A stretch of 64,000 nucleotides of DNA from Bacteroidaceae bacterium (GCA_017650105.1 JAGCFO010000011.1:19231-83230); one strand, 5' to 3'. Positions 17,495 to 26,204 are shown, counted from the first letter of the stretch. Made by a program: numbers and translations. The notes: generated by a model from the letters alone, not told the origin.

Positions 17495-17869
17495 ATGTTG
17501 TTATTCCGTGATCTCAGTTATGCCATTAATGGTGCTGCCTTCCAAGTTTATAATGCGTTGGGACATGGATTCTTGGAGTCCGTTTATCAGGAAGCACTGG
17601 AGATAGAGTTTCAGAGACGCAACATACCGTATGAGCGTGAAAAAGAATTGACATTAACCTACGATGGTGTAGAATTAAAGCAAACTTTCAGAGCGGACTT
17701 CGTATGCTATGGAAAGATAATTGTTGAACTGAAGGCTGTAAGCGAATTAAATGACGCTCACCGGTCTCAAGTTTACAATTACCTTCATGCCACAGGTTAC
17801 AAGTTAGGTTTGCTTTACAACTTCGGCTGTCCAGATGAACTTGAAATAGAAAGAATAATTCTCCCATAG
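17495..17869 (+). CDS. GxxExxY family protein
   Basis: 124 residues from the ATG at 17495; the frame extends upstream only through repeat DNA. GFLESVY near residue 25 is the family's name motif, followed by ALEIEFQ. The C-terminal half has IIVELKAV and QVYNYLHATG, a pattern resembling small restriction-endonuclease-like folds (E-x-K). The family is common in Bacteroidota and is often embedded in repeats, as here, but its function is unknown. Confidence 0.85.
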   Translation: MLLFRDLSYAINGAAFQVYNALGHGFLESVYQEALEIEFQRRNIPYEREKELTLTYDGVELKQTFRADFVCYGKIIVELKAVSELNDAHRSQVYNYLHATGYKLGLLYNFGCPDELEIERIILP

Positions 17870-17890
17870 ACCCCAGATTTTCTTTGCTGT

Positions 17891-18103
17891 TGAGTACTAT
17901 TGAGAAGAATTGTCACCCCCAATCCGAGTCAGTGTTATCATCCGTACAATCCGAGCCATCCGTGTTCAAAAGAATAATAAAAGAACACAGATTTCACAGA
18001 TAAACACGGATATCTTTGCTGATGAGTACTATTGAGAAGAATTGTCACCCCCAATCCGAGTCAGTGTTATCATCCGTACAATCCGAGCCATCCGTGTTCA
18101 AAA
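17891..18103. repeat. 81-bp direct repeat (dispersed repeat copies 3 and 4)
   Basis: 17891-17971 and 18023-18103 are identical over 81 bp and contain the same motif as the copies at 17290-17475. The second copy ends 12 nt before the sod start codon, so it probably forms the sod leader. Confidence 0.9.
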
Positions 18104-18115
18104 TAAAGACATCAA

Positions 18116-18691
18116 ATGTTTTCCATCATCGCATTACCCTACACACCAGAGGCCCTCGAGCCAGTCATCAGCGCCCAGACACTGAGCTACCATCACGGCA
18201 AGCACCTGCAGGCCTATGTGGATAACCTGAACAAGCTCACTGCCGGGACAGCGTTTGACACCCTGCCCCTTGAAGAGATCGTGAAGCAGTCCACCGGCGC
18301 CCTGTACAACAATGCCGGTCAGGTGCTCAACCACAACCTCTACTTCACCCAGTTCACCCCCAATCCCGAGGAGTCCAGCGGCAAGCTGCTCCGTCAGATC
18401 GAGAAGCAGTGGGGCACCCTCGACGCCTTCAAGGCCGAGTTCGAGTCCAAGGGCGTCACCCTCTTCGGCAGCGGCTGGGTATGGCTCTCCGCCGATGAAG
18501 AAGGCACCCTTCACATCACCCAGGAGCCCAATGCCGGCAACCCCGTCACCCGAGGCCACAAGCCCCTGCTCACCTTCGATGTCTGGGAGCACGCCTACTA
18601 CCTCGACTATCAGAACCGCCGTGCCGCCCACCTGCAAGCCCTCTGGCAGATCGTGAACTGGCAAGAGATAGAACGCCGCTACAACCGTTGA
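18116..18691 (+). CDS. sodB: Superoxide dismutase [Fe/Mn]
   Basis: 191 residues. Metal ligands can be placed at His26 (YHHGKH), His73 (NHNLYF), Asp155 and His159 (DVWEHAYY). It converts superoxide to peroxide and oxygen in the cytoplasm. The gene is GC-rich, unlike the AT-rich island that starts right after its stop. Codons 151-191 are repeated almost exactly (122 of 124 nt) at 31776-31899, and the last 22 or so codons are repeated in diverged form at 19826-19892. I infer that the present 3' end came with the most recent insertion. Confidence 0.95.
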   Translation: MFSIIALPYTPEALEPVISAQTLSYHHGKHLQAYVDNLNKLTAGTAFDTLPLEEIVKQSTGALYNNAGQVLNHNLYFTQFTPNPEESSGKLLRQIEKQWGTLDAFKAEFESKGVTLFGSGWVWLSADEEGTLHITQEPNAGNPVTRGHKPLLTFDVWEHAYYLDYQNRRAAHLQALWQIVNWQEIERRYNR

Positions 18692-18697
18692 CGGTTG
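18568..18697. other. Candidate left attachment site: sod 3' end plus palindrome
   Basis: This segment is the source or counterpart of the sod-end copies at 19826 and 31776. At its right edge CAACCGT-TG-ACGGTTG (18682-18697) forms a palindrome overlapping the sod stop codon. Neither downstream copy has this palindrome, which marks the junction with island DNA. Confidence 0.5.
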
Positions 18698-18775
18698 ACA
18701 TTGCTTGCAACCATTGCAGGACGATGATGCAGTCAAAGCATAAAGACAAGCCGTGAAGCAACAGCTGTTGAAAAG

Positions 18776-19822
18776 ATGAAGTATTCAAGAAACAAAATAA
18801 ATGTCTTAGGCAAAACCCTTATGGCAGGCCCTGATACGGGTTTCCCATATATTGATGCCAATCTTGTTGTCGAAGACTGGAGAAAGCTTCACATGCTGCC
18901 CCTTGAAGAGTTGGTAGAAGAGGTGACAGAGGCCCTGTCTGCAGCAGGAGTCAACGCAGCGTTCTCGTCTCATCGTCTGAAGCGAATGACATCCATTATC
19001 GCCAAGCTCCGACACAACCCGGGAATGTGCTTAGGAGGGCTTCAGGATATTGGCGGTGCCCGTTTTGTTTTTGAAGATATATCCTCGTTGCTCAGAGCTC
19101 GAGATGTGATATCAGACACACGTTTCAGCCACTTCGTGTTAGACCGACACGTGTACGACTACGTCACGGTGCCCAAGCAAAGCGGTTATCGCAGCATTCA
19201 TTATGCGTATAAGTATGTTAGCGACAACCCTGATTATGACGGATTGAGAGTCGAATTGCAGCTTAGGACCCGTTTGCAGCACGACTGGGCGATGGCAGTG
19301 GAGACAGCAGAACTCATTTCCAAATCATCGTTGAAGGCCAGTCTAGGAGATGAGAAATGGCTGCAATTTTTCAAGCTTGCAAGTGCCATTTTTGCCAGGA
19401 AAGAAGCAATGCCTGTCGCAGAGCCATTCAAGTCTTACACCGAAGAAGACTATTGCCTTGAGTATGCAAGTCTGGAAAAGGAGAACAAGTTCATTGATCA
19501 ACTACAAGCATTGGTGAGTGCAGTCAAGATAACCGAGAAGCACTCATTGCAGATAGGATATGCCGTCATCTTTATCCAATTTGACGAGCGACAGGTTCAA
19601 CTGAGGCATTTTGCCCAAGAGGCACTCGAAGAAGCCACAAAGTATTACTACGAAGTCGAGAAGACAGTGTCAGACGATCATTCAGCCGTTGTTCTTGTCT
19701 CCGTATCAGACATGAAAGAACTTCAGGAAGCATACCCGAGTTACTTCCTGAATGCCGGTGAGTTTATTGTTGCGCTGGCAGACTTTCAGCTCTCGTGTAA
19801 GGTACATGGATACATCCAATAG
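18776..19822 (+). CDS. RelA/SpoT-domain protein (small alarmone synthetase-like)
   Basis: 348 residues. The synthetase core lies at about 60-215, with KQSGYRSIHYAYKY and VELQLRTRLQHDWA, the substrate and catalytic motifs of (p)ppGpp synthetases. No HD hydrolase domain is present. The C-terminal 130 residues are unassigned. Related single-gene or fused small synthetases include the anti-phage CapRel proteins and toxSAS toxins, which make alarmones or pyrophosphorylate tRNA. This is the only gene between the sod stop and the first displaced sod-end copy, which suggests a one-gene cassette and a defence or toxin role (inference). Confidence 0.82.
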   Translation: MKYSRNKINVLGKTLMAGPDTGFPYIDANLVVEDWRKLHMLPLEELVEEVTEALSAAGVNAAFSSHRLKRMTSIIAKLRHNPGMCLGGLQDIGGARFVFEDISSLLRARDVISDTRFSHFVLDRHVYDYVTVPKQSGYRSIHYAYKYVSDNPDYDGLRVELQLRTRLQHDWAMAVETAELISKSSLKASLGDEKWLQFFKLASAIFARKEAMPVAEPFKSYTEEDYCLEYASLEKENKFIDQLQALVSAVKITEKHSLQIGYAVIFIQFDERQVQLRHFAQEALEEATKYYYEVEKTVSDDHSAVVLVSVSDMKELQEAYPSYFLNAGEFIVALADFQLSCKVHGYIQ

Positions 19823-19825
19823 CTA

Positions 19826-19892
19826 CGCCCACCTGCAAGCCCTCTGGCAGATCCTGAACTGGCAAGAGATAGAGCAACGTTACAATCGTTGA
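19826..19892 (+). pseudogene. Displaced sod 3' end, copy 2
   Basis: Matches the last 22 or so codons of sod, including the stop (encodes [21 protein letters not shown]), with several mostly silent changes. It has no start codon and begins 4 nt after the RelA-domain gene stop. Interpreted as an attachment-site or recombination remnant. Confidence 0.88.
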
Positions 19893-19957
19893 CGTGTACA
19901 ATTTAGAAACGAATAATATAATAAACCGAATAAGAAAAGGGATTATGAGCAGATAAA

Positions 19958-20005
19958 AGTAATTGGCTCTGCCACTTTGGTAGTCGAAGAACTTGTCCTA
20001 TGCCA
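19958..20005. repeat. Sequence conserved beside displaced sod ends, copy 1
   Basis: Resembles 32097-32145: both contain TAGTCGAAGAAC(T/C)TGTCC followed by TGCCA. Both lie 65-200 nt downstream of a displaced sod 3' end, so they may be a shared cassette end. A shorter relative lies at 42220-42247. Otherwise 19893-20072 shows nothing. Confidence 0.6.
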
Positions 20006-20072
20006 CCCCTATGATTTCCCATAATAGGTTGTTATCTTTTGCAGAGAGATAAGTGTGCTTGTCCATTTACTT

Positions 20073-20112
20073 TATTAAGTAACTATTAAGTAACTATTAA
20101 GTTATTATTAAG
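20073..20112. repeat. 11-nt tandem repeats upstream of the AlbA_2 gene
   Basis: TATTAAG recurs with an exact 11-nt period, ending at 20079, 20090, 20101 and 20112 (units TAACTATTAAG, then TTATTATTAAG). The array runs directly into the start codon region, where the ribosome-binding site should be. It is the inverse of the array at 21589-21643. Confidence 0.88.
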
Positions 20113-20115
20113 TTG

Positions 20116-21585
20116 ATGAAGATACAATCCCAATATCAGCCATTTCTCACAGTTGACTATATTGTCAAAGAGGATGAGAATAAATTGTTTGATAGGAAGT
20201 CTTCCAAAGTTAAACCTACAGACATAGCTCCTATCATTTCTGCATTTGCCAATGCAGAAGGTGGAACTGTTGTAATAGGTGTTGCCGAGAAGACAAGGGA
20301 AATTGAGGGAATTGATGGTATAGGTAATGATTCTATCAATGACTTAATAGCTGCTCCAAAAGATGTCTGCATTCCGATGCCTCATTATAAAGAAGAATTT
20401 CTGGATGTAATAAACAAACAGGGAAAGGCAGACCGTTTGCTTCTCTTGCATATTGAGCCAAGTCCGGAACAGGTTGTCAGAACAATTAATAATTCCACAT
20501 ATCTCCGTGTAGGAGACAGAACGAAAGAATTGAAGGGTGAAGATCTTCGTAATTTGGAATATAGCAAAAGTGTACGCCACTATGAAGATGAGTGCCATCC
20601 AGATGCAAGTATTGAGGACTTGGATAAGGAGCTACTCTCTATCTATCGCGAGAAGTTGCACGCTGAAGATTTGTCGTATGAGGAATTATTGAAGGCGCGA
20701 GGCTTCCTAAAGCAGCAAAAAGGCAGTAATAAGCTAACAAATGCAGCCGTATTGTTATTTGCCAAGAATATAGTTCAGTTCTATCCAAATTGTCGAATAA
20801 GATTTGTACGCTATGATGGCACCAAGGCAAGGACAGGCGTAGATATAAATATTATCAGAGACCAGAGCATCGAATTACCCGTATTAAGAATTATTCAGGC
20901 AGCAAAGACGTTTATCGGTAGTCAATTGCGAGAGTTCACTGCTTTGGATACTGTTACAGGTAAGTTCCAAATAGTGCCCGAATATCCCGAGTTCGCATGG
21001 CTTGAGGGTATTGTAAATGCAGTCACTCATAGAGAATACGCCATGTCAGGGCGATATATTCTTGTTAGTATGTACGATGACCGATTGGAAATAGAGAGCC
21101 CAGGGAAATTGCCAAGTGTTGTAACGGTCGATAATATTAAGGAGACTCGATATTCCAGGAATCCAAGAATCGCAAGGCTATTAACAGATTTTGGTTGGGT
21201 CAGAGAATTGAACGAAGGAGTAAAGCGCATCTATTCAGACATGAAGAAATTCTTTTTGGATGATCCTATCTATAGCGAACCAGAACAATCAGTTCGATTA
21301 GTTCTGAAAAACAATATCGTTATGCGTAACTTACGCCGGAAAGACCGTGCTGCAGAGTTTGTGGGCGAGGATATCTGGAGTGCATTAGATGAAAACGATC
21401 GACATATACTGGTTTATATGTCGGAAAAACGGGAGGTTACTAGGTTGGCACTTCAAACTCACCTAAAGCGTTCGAATGGTTATATTACAAGGCGTCTTGC
21501 AAGGTTGATTGATATTGGTATTGTCCGTGCAAATGGGAATACACATGATCCCAAACGGACGTACTCTATTATATGTAGAGAGTGA
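20116..21585 (+). CDS. AlbA_2 (Schlafen-type) DNA-binding/ATP-binding protein
   Basis: 489 residues from the ATG at 20116. The N-terminal AlbA_2 domain contains ENKLFDRKSSKV and ANAEGGTVVIGV. The middle part has EGIVNAVTHREYAMSG, the HATPase-like motif of this regulator family, and PSVVTVDNIKETRYSRNP. The C-terminal region (about 430-489) looks like a winged helix. Such proteins are annotated as transcriptional regulators or putative helicases, and some accompany defence or toxin systems. The 11-nt arrays on both sides may be its binding sites. AT-rich, as the rest of the island. Confidence 0.83.
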   Translation: MKIQSQYQPFLTVDYIVKEDENKLFDRKSSKVKPTDIAPIISAFANAEGGTVVIGVAEKTREIEGIDGIGNDSINDLIAAPKDVCIPMPHYKEEFLDVINKQGKADRLLLLHIEPSPEQVVRTINNSTYLRVGDRTKELKGEDLRNLEYSKSVRHYEDECHPDASIEDLDKELLSIYREKLHAEDLSYEELLKARGFLKQQKGSNKLTNAAVLLFAKNIVQFYPNCRIRFVRYDGTKARTGVDINIIRDQSIELPVLRIIQAAKTFIGSQLREFTALDTVTGKFQIVPEYPEFAWLEGIVNAVTHREYAMSGRYILVSMYDDRLEIESPGKLPSVVTVDNIKETRYSRNPRIARLLTDFGWVRELNEGVKRIYSDMKKFFLDDPIYSEPEQSVRLVLKNNIVMRNLRRKDRAAEFVGEDIWSALDENDRHILVYMSEKREVTRLALQTHLKRSNGYITRRLARLIDIGIVRANGNTHDPKRTYSIICRE

Positions 21586-21588
21586 GTA

Positions 21589-21643
21589 CTTAATACGAGC
21601 TTAATACGAGCTTAATACGAGCTTAATACGAACTTAATACGAA
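21589..21643. repeat. 11-nt tandem repeats downstream of the AlbA_2 gene
   Basis: Five exact 11-nt units, CTTAATACGAG (x3) then CTTAATACGAA (x2), begin 4 nt after the stop codon. CTTAATA is the reverse complement of the TATTAAG core upstream of the gene. Confidence 0.9.
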
Positions 21644-21767
21644 CACTATCAAACATCCGTCAGATTCGTGTCATTCGTGTTAAAAAAACGAGTCCTCTAA
21701 TTCTTGATAGTTTCGAGTATTTAGTGTTTTCGATGTTTACGCAATAAAATTATCTGTGATATCCGTG

Positions 21768-21896
21768 AACCGACGGAGCAGTGAGTGGAGAGCCAAGTTC
21801 ACTTGAGCTATCCCGAGTCGCGTCGGAGGAAGAGCAAAGGTCAAGGAGGAGGAAAACCGAAGGTTAACCTGGTGCGCAGAGCTGTGCTCGCATGAG
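21768..21896. repeat. 129-bp repeat, copy 1 (identical to 40602-40730)
   Basis: Perfectly identical over 129 bp to 40602-40730, with similarity continuing about 30 nt further. A diverged relative lies at 22028-22110. The gap 21644-22212 holds these repeats and no supportable gene. Confidence 0.95.
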
Positions 21897-22027
21897 CTTT
21901 GCCGAGATGAGGAGGAAGAAGGCGATAGCCAACAACTATTATGACCCTATACCGTTTCAGGCACATTTGCGGTGACAACCGACGCCAAACCGAATGCAAA
22001 CGAGCTTGCTCGATTTGCTGAGGTGCG

Positions 22028-22110
22028 AACCGATGGAGCAGCGAGCGGAGAGTCGAATGAATTCGAGCTATCCCGAGTCGCGACAGAGGAAGACGAAAGT
22101 CAATGAGGAA
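22028..22110. repeat. Diverged copy of the 129-bp repeat
   Basis: Shares AACCGA(C/T)GGAGCAG, GAGCTATCCCGAGTCGCG and GAGGAAGA with the copy at 21768, with many substitutions. Confidence 0.7.
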
Positions 22111-22212
22111 AACGAAGTTAAGCACACGCAAAAGAGCCTTTCGCTTAAGAATCGGTAGCAGTCAGAGGCGGCACGAGCGCGAATCGCGAGAAGTACAATA
22201 AAGATAATAACA

Positions 22213-22977
22213 ATGACGAATCCTGAGATTATACAACTTCTTAAGCAATATAGGACTCACTTGCTAAAGTTGGGTTCATATAGTGAGTATGACTATCAGG
22301 AGACAAGAACGTTTCTGAATAAGAACCGTGCATTGGTGCAGCGGATTTTGACCTGTGCGGGTACACTTCGGTTTGTCGATGTGGCTCCTCCGCCCATGTT
22401 TGGTGGATATATGATGCGGAATGTCAATCCGATGGATTTGATATTTGACCCACCTTACGGACTTGATATTCACAGTCACCTCTCTGATGTAATTGAACAG
22501 ACGATAGGAATCATAGAAGCCAATCCTGGTTTTGCGGCCAGATTGGAGGCAAGACCTAAAAAGGATGACCGTGAGTATGATGTGTGGGCGTTAATTCACC
22601 CCCAGATTGCGGAAGTGTCAAAGAAGCGGATGAACGATGGCTACTATGCCGACGCTGTTGAAGCCGCGTGTAAAGCAGTAAATACTCGTGTTCGCGACTA
22701 TGTCCAAGACCAGACCGGCGAGGAACTTGACGGTGCGGGCTTGATGAAGAAAGCTTTCTCTCCAGGCAATCCAATCATTAAGATTGCCAATGTGGAGAAC
22801 AAGAGTGGGCACGATACCCAGCAAGGCTTTATGGAAATCTTTGCTGGAGTAATGACAGGCATCCGAAATCCCAAGGCTCACGATAATGAAACCATTACTA
22901 AAGAAGATGCCTTGCGCAAGCTGATTATGATAAGTTTGTTGATGTATAAGATTGACGGAAGGTTAATAACTGACTAA
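22213..22977 (+). CDS. TIGR02391/Ymh family protein
   Basis: 254 residues. The C-terminal half (about 130-250) has the family pattern: HPQIAEVSKKRMNDGYYADAV, the LMKKAFSPGNP region, and GVMTGIRNPKAHDN. Family members are helical proteins often found in defence islands and abortive-infection contexts; the RNPKAH stretch recalls HEPN-like Rx4-6H motifs but I do not claim nuclease activity. The N-terminal 110 residues are unassigned. The next gene, kwaA, starts 16 nt after the stop, so it is probably in the same operon. Confidence 0.78.
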   Translation: MTNPEIIQLLKQYRTHLLKLGSYSEYDYQETRTFLNKNRALVQRILTCAGTLRFVDVAPPPMFGGYMMRNVNPMDLIFDPPYGLDIHSHLSDVIEQTIGIIEANPGFAARLEARPKKDDREYDVWALIHPQIAEVSKKRMNDGYYADAVEAACKAVNTRVRDYVQDQTGEELDGAGLMKKAFSPGNPIIKIANVENKSGHDTQQGFMEIFAGVMTGIRNPKAHDNETITKEDALRKLIMISLLMYKIDGRLITD

Positions 22978-22993
22978 AACTACAATAGGGTAT

Positions 22994-23572
22994 ATGTTTA
23001 CGAACAAATTCAAACTGTTCTCTATATCTCTGATTGCAGTGTGGGTTGTATTGTTGGTGAAGAATGTAGACATCCCTATCTACTTCGGTACTGATGCTCA
23101 GTTTGTTGGTTTTAGCAAACTTCTTACATATGGTAACTTCATTGCGCTTGCAAGTGCAATAATGATAGTGATAGCTTTATTGAGTCTACACCAACTTAAT
23201 CATAGGCTTCAAGGAAGTCCCGATACGCTAAAGAATACTTTAACAGAAGTGAGTGACAGAAGTGTGGAATATGTTAACGTCTTGGCTACGGTTGTAACTC
23301 TGATAAGTGTTATTTTAGTGCCTACGGAAACACTTCGCGATTTTATTGTATTCCTACTGTTGATGACTGTGATTAGCATTTGCTTCATGAGAACAAACCT
23401 ATACTATAGCAATCCCTTGTTTGCTGTTCTTGGATATCACATCTACACTGTGGGTTCTGAAAGTAATAAATTGCCTAAGGGATCAATAGCCATTAGCAGA
23501 AAGAGATTGATCGTGGGTGATAAAGTGGTGAGTTATCATATTTCTGACAACGTATATAGCTTAGATAAATGA
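22994..23572 (+). CDS. kwaA: KwaA, membrane subunit of the Kiwa anti-phage system
   Basis: 192 residues with four hydrophobic segments at about 7-25, 44-66, 95-112 and 117-136 and a soluble C-terminal tail. KwaA proteins are four-helix membrane proteins that sense phage entry and work with KwaB. The call rests on topology, length and the 4-nt overlap (ATGA) with a recognisable kwaB; KwaA sequences themselves are weakly conserved. Confidence 0.7.
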   Translation: MFTNKFKLFSISLIAVWVVLLVKNVDIPIYFGTDAQFVGFSKLLTYGNFIALASAIMIVIALLSLHQLNHRLQGSPDTLKNTLTEVSDRSVEYVNVLATVVTLISVILVPTETLRDFIVFLLLMTVISICFMRTNLYYSNPLFAVLGYHIYTVGSESNKLPKGSIAISRKRLIVGDKVVSYHISDNVYSLDK

Positions 23573-24543
23573 ACACTCAGGAGTTTAAGAACAAATTGGA
23601 GTCGCTTTTGGCACTGGGTGACAATTTCAGCGCTCTCGTATTCTTTGCTACGCGAAGTGCTGATGGTATTGTTCTCAAAAAAGCCAATATGAAGGCTGAA
23701 GTTCTAACTGGAATAGCAGAAGGATATCAGGACTCATTGCGCAGCGAACTTGAACGCTTTGCTCACGATGACCAGATGGCGGTTTTGAATCTTTCAGACA
23801 GGGATGAGCGTACAAACGTCATTTACCGTTACGATATACCAGATGCCGAGCCTTCATATTTCGACGTTATGAAGGAACCGATAAGTGAACCAGCTGTCGA
23901 ATATACTGAGCAAAAGTTGTTCAACTTTACCGATGACTCGTTTTCTGATATAGACTACTTCGTAATTCTATTGGGTTCAGAAGACAATCATATTGTAGTT
24001 TATCGCGACAACTTCAACGTGAATTTGATGAAACAGGCACGTGGCCGTTTCTATTTAAACAGGTCAGGCACTCAAATAGACAAACTTGATAGCGATATAT
24101 TGAGAATGGACTCCCAAATAGATTGCATGTTGATAGATGACGATTTTTATATAGTCAATTTGAAGAATCTTGATACAAGTAGGGAGTTCGCGACCATTAT
24201 TCAAAGACGTGCAAACGACGCGGTTGATCAAATTGCAGAATTGCCATTTGTGGATAATGTTGATGGCCTTCGTGAGCATCTCGAAGACTTACCGTTTGCG
24301 AGAAGATTGATGCGGGCTATGGATAATTCTCCCGTTACGCTTTTGCCCGCAATTGATGTATTGAATTTTGTTAGAGGACACCAAATACTGAGTCAGAGAT
24401 TAAGGATTAACGGTGACAAATTTGACTTGACTAGCAAGCGAGCACAAAGCGCATTTGTTAGCCTGCTAAATGATGACTTCCTTTACTCAAAACTTACTCA
24501 AAAGGATTACGAGACGACATCAAAGGGAGAAATGAGAGATTAG
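23569..24543 (+). CDS. kwaB: KwaB (DUF4868), effector subunit of the Kiwa anti-phage system
   Basis: 324 residues, close to the roughly 315 usual for KwaB. The DUF4868 pattern is visible: DYFVILLGSEDNHIVVYRDN, then a RGRFYLNRSG stretch, DDDFYIVNLKNLD, LPFARRLMRAM, and the characteristic end FVSLLNDDFLYSKLT. KwaB binds DNA and, with KwaA at the membrane, blocks phage DNA replication and late transcription. It overlaps kwaA by 4 nt. AT-rich and coherent with neighbouring island genes. Confidence 0.8.
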   Translation: MNTQEFKNKLESLLALGDNFSALVFFATRSADGIVLKKANMKAEVLTGIAEGYQDSLRSELERFAHDDQMAVLNLSDRDERTNVIYRYDIPDAEPSYFDVMKEPISEPAVEYTEQKLFNFTDDSFSDIDYFVILLGSEDNHIVVYRDNFNVNLMKQARGRFYLNRSGTQIDKLDSDILRMDSQIDCMLIDDDFYIVNLKNLDTSREFATIIQRRANDAVDQIAELPFVDNVDGLREHLEDLPFARRLMRAMDNSPVTLLPAIDVLNFVRGHQILSQRLRINGDKFDLTSKRAQSAFVSLLNDDFLYSKLTQKDYETTSKGEMRD

Positions 24544-24567
24544 TTTGTTGTATTAAAGAAAACAAAA

Positions 24568-24942
24568 ATGTCACTCATAAGTTCAGACAATTTACCAGCC
24601 CCCCGAGCTGTACATGGGGTAGGTGATGAGGCAATTCACGATATAATGAACTTCCTGCAAGGTTCCGTATATTGCTGGTGTAAGAATAGAAAAGGTGAGC
24701 CTTTTGCAGCCAGAGATTTGCTTGGTGGTGATAACTACTATTGGCAGGATACTCCTATGATGGCGCTGTATGAATACTACCTAGGTGGTAATGATGATAA
24801 TCACGATTATGCAGTAGAAGAGGCTGGCAAAGCAGCTGGTCGTTTATTGTATCAGTTACTACTTGATGATAAAAGAGAATTTAGAACTTGGAAAGAGTTC
24901 ACAAGGATGTACCTCTGGACAGGTGAAGAAGATAATGGATAA
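24568..24942 (+). CDS. Hypothetical protein following kwaB
   Basis: 124 residues, acidic, without signal peptide or membrane segments. Notable stretches are VYCWCKNRKGEPFAARDLLGG and EYYLGGNDDNHDYAVEEAGKA. I do not recognise the family. It starts 24 nt after kwaB and could be a third member of that operon. Confidence 0.65.
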   Translation: MSLISSDNLPAPRAVHGVGDEAIHDIMNFLQGSVYCWCKNRKGEPFAARDLLGGDNYYWQDTPMMALYEYYLGGNDDNHDYAVEEAGKAAGRLLYQLLLDDKREFRTWKEFTRMYLWTGEEDNG

Positions 24943-25058
24943 TAAACAAAAACGTAGCAGAATTCCGAATCCTAAGGTTCAGGAACAATAATAGTTGGGG
25001 AACAATCGTTATATTTGTGATAGCGTAGTTTATTTGAAACGAGCAAAATTGAAATAAT

Positions 25059-26204
25059 ATGTTTTTAAGGTCATTGTCCTATATTCGCAATACCGGCACA
25101 CCGAGCGAATGGAGAATTCAGGGGTCGCCAATAGCAGATGAACCTCTGCATTTTGGCAGTATCAATCTTGTGATAGGTCAGAACGCTACCGGCAAGTCAA
25201 ACACTCTGTCTGCTTTGAGAGATCTGGCAGACCTTGTGTCTGGTGTGCGAAAGATAGAGAATCTTTTATACAAGACTTTTGACTACGACGTCGTGTTTGA
25301 GAACGACGGAACTCCCATTCGCTATCGTTTGGTCGTGGAAAAAGGTCAGGTCACAGATGAGCGCCTCTCTGTAAATGGTGTCGAACGCTTTAACCGTAAA
25401 GAGAAGCTCATGTTCTATGAGCAGCAAGGTGAGAACCTGGCTTTTGAGACTTCACCGGAAGAGTTGGGCGTGACACGTATTGACAGCAAGCAACAGAGCT
25501 ATATGGTACCCCTGTATCTATGGGGGCGGAACCTCTCGCACTACGAGTTTGGTGGCAGCTTGGGAAAGAACATGATTGTCCGGGATTTGGCTGTTGCCGT
25601 AAATGAGAGTATCAAGCCTCGTGACACTGAGAAGGTAAGCGCATTCTTCGCAAAGGCGTTGCAGCTGTTCGCAAACATCAAGGATGTGGTGATAAATGAC
25701 ATGGCGGAGGTCGGTTATAAACTCATAGACATCAAGTCATCACCGCTCAAGAATATCCCCATTAACGGTTATGGAATAGCCGTGAAGGAAGATGGATTGG
25801 AAGATTATACAGACCAGCAGGAGATGTCTCAGGGCATGTTTCGAGCACTCTCCATCATCATACAGATAGAGTATTCCCTGCTTGCCAATATGCCCAGTTG
25901 CATCCTTATCGATGACATTGGCGAGGGTTTGGATTATGAGCGGTCACAAAAGCTCATCAACCTTATTATGAAGAAAGCCTCCAACAATGGCTTGCAGGTG
26001 ATAATGACCTCGAATGACCGTTTTGTGATGAACAACATCCCTCTGCAGTATTGGCATGTGATCAACCGGTCTGGCAACCGGTCTGTGTTCTATAATATGC
26101 AGAACTCCAAGCAGGTGTTTGATGAATTTTCATATACGGGTCTTAACAACTTCGACTTTTTTGCCGATAAGTTCTACATTAAAGGCATGGAGGCGTTCGA
26201 ATGA
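25059..26204 (+). CDS. AAA/ABC-type ATPase (AAA_21) of a two-gene defence-like module
   Basis: 381 residues. Walker A is GQNATGKSN (40-48), and Walker B is SCILIDDIGEGLD with a preceding signature-like SQGMFRALS. There is a short coiled-coil-type insert rather than a long SMC arm. The ATPase overlaps a DUF4276 gene by 4 nt. Pairs of AAA_21 ATPases with TOPRIM-like partners include PARIS, and OLD-family systems combine both parts. By analogy the ATPase senses a trigger and releases or activates the partner (inference). A -7-like TATATTTG at 25010-25017 may give a short independent transcript. Confidence 0.8.
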   Translation: MFLRSLSYIRNTGTPSEWRIQGSPIADEPLHFGSINLVIGQNATGKSNTLSALRDLADLVSGVRKIENLLYKTFDYDVVFENDGTPIRYRLVVEKGQVTDERLSVNGVERFNRKEKLMFYEQQGENLAFETSPEELGVTRIDSKQQSYMVPLYLWGRNLSHYEFGGSLGKNMIVRDLAVAVNESIKPRDTEKVSAFFAKALQLFANIKDVVINDMAEVGYKLIDIKSSPLKNIPINGYGIAVKEDGLEDYTDQQEMSQGMFRALSIIIQIEYSLLANMPSCILIDDIGEGLDYERSQKLINLIMKKASNNGLQVIMTSNDRFVMNNIPLQYWHVINRSGNRSVFYNMQNSKQVFDEFSYTGLNNFDFFADKFYIKGMEAFE

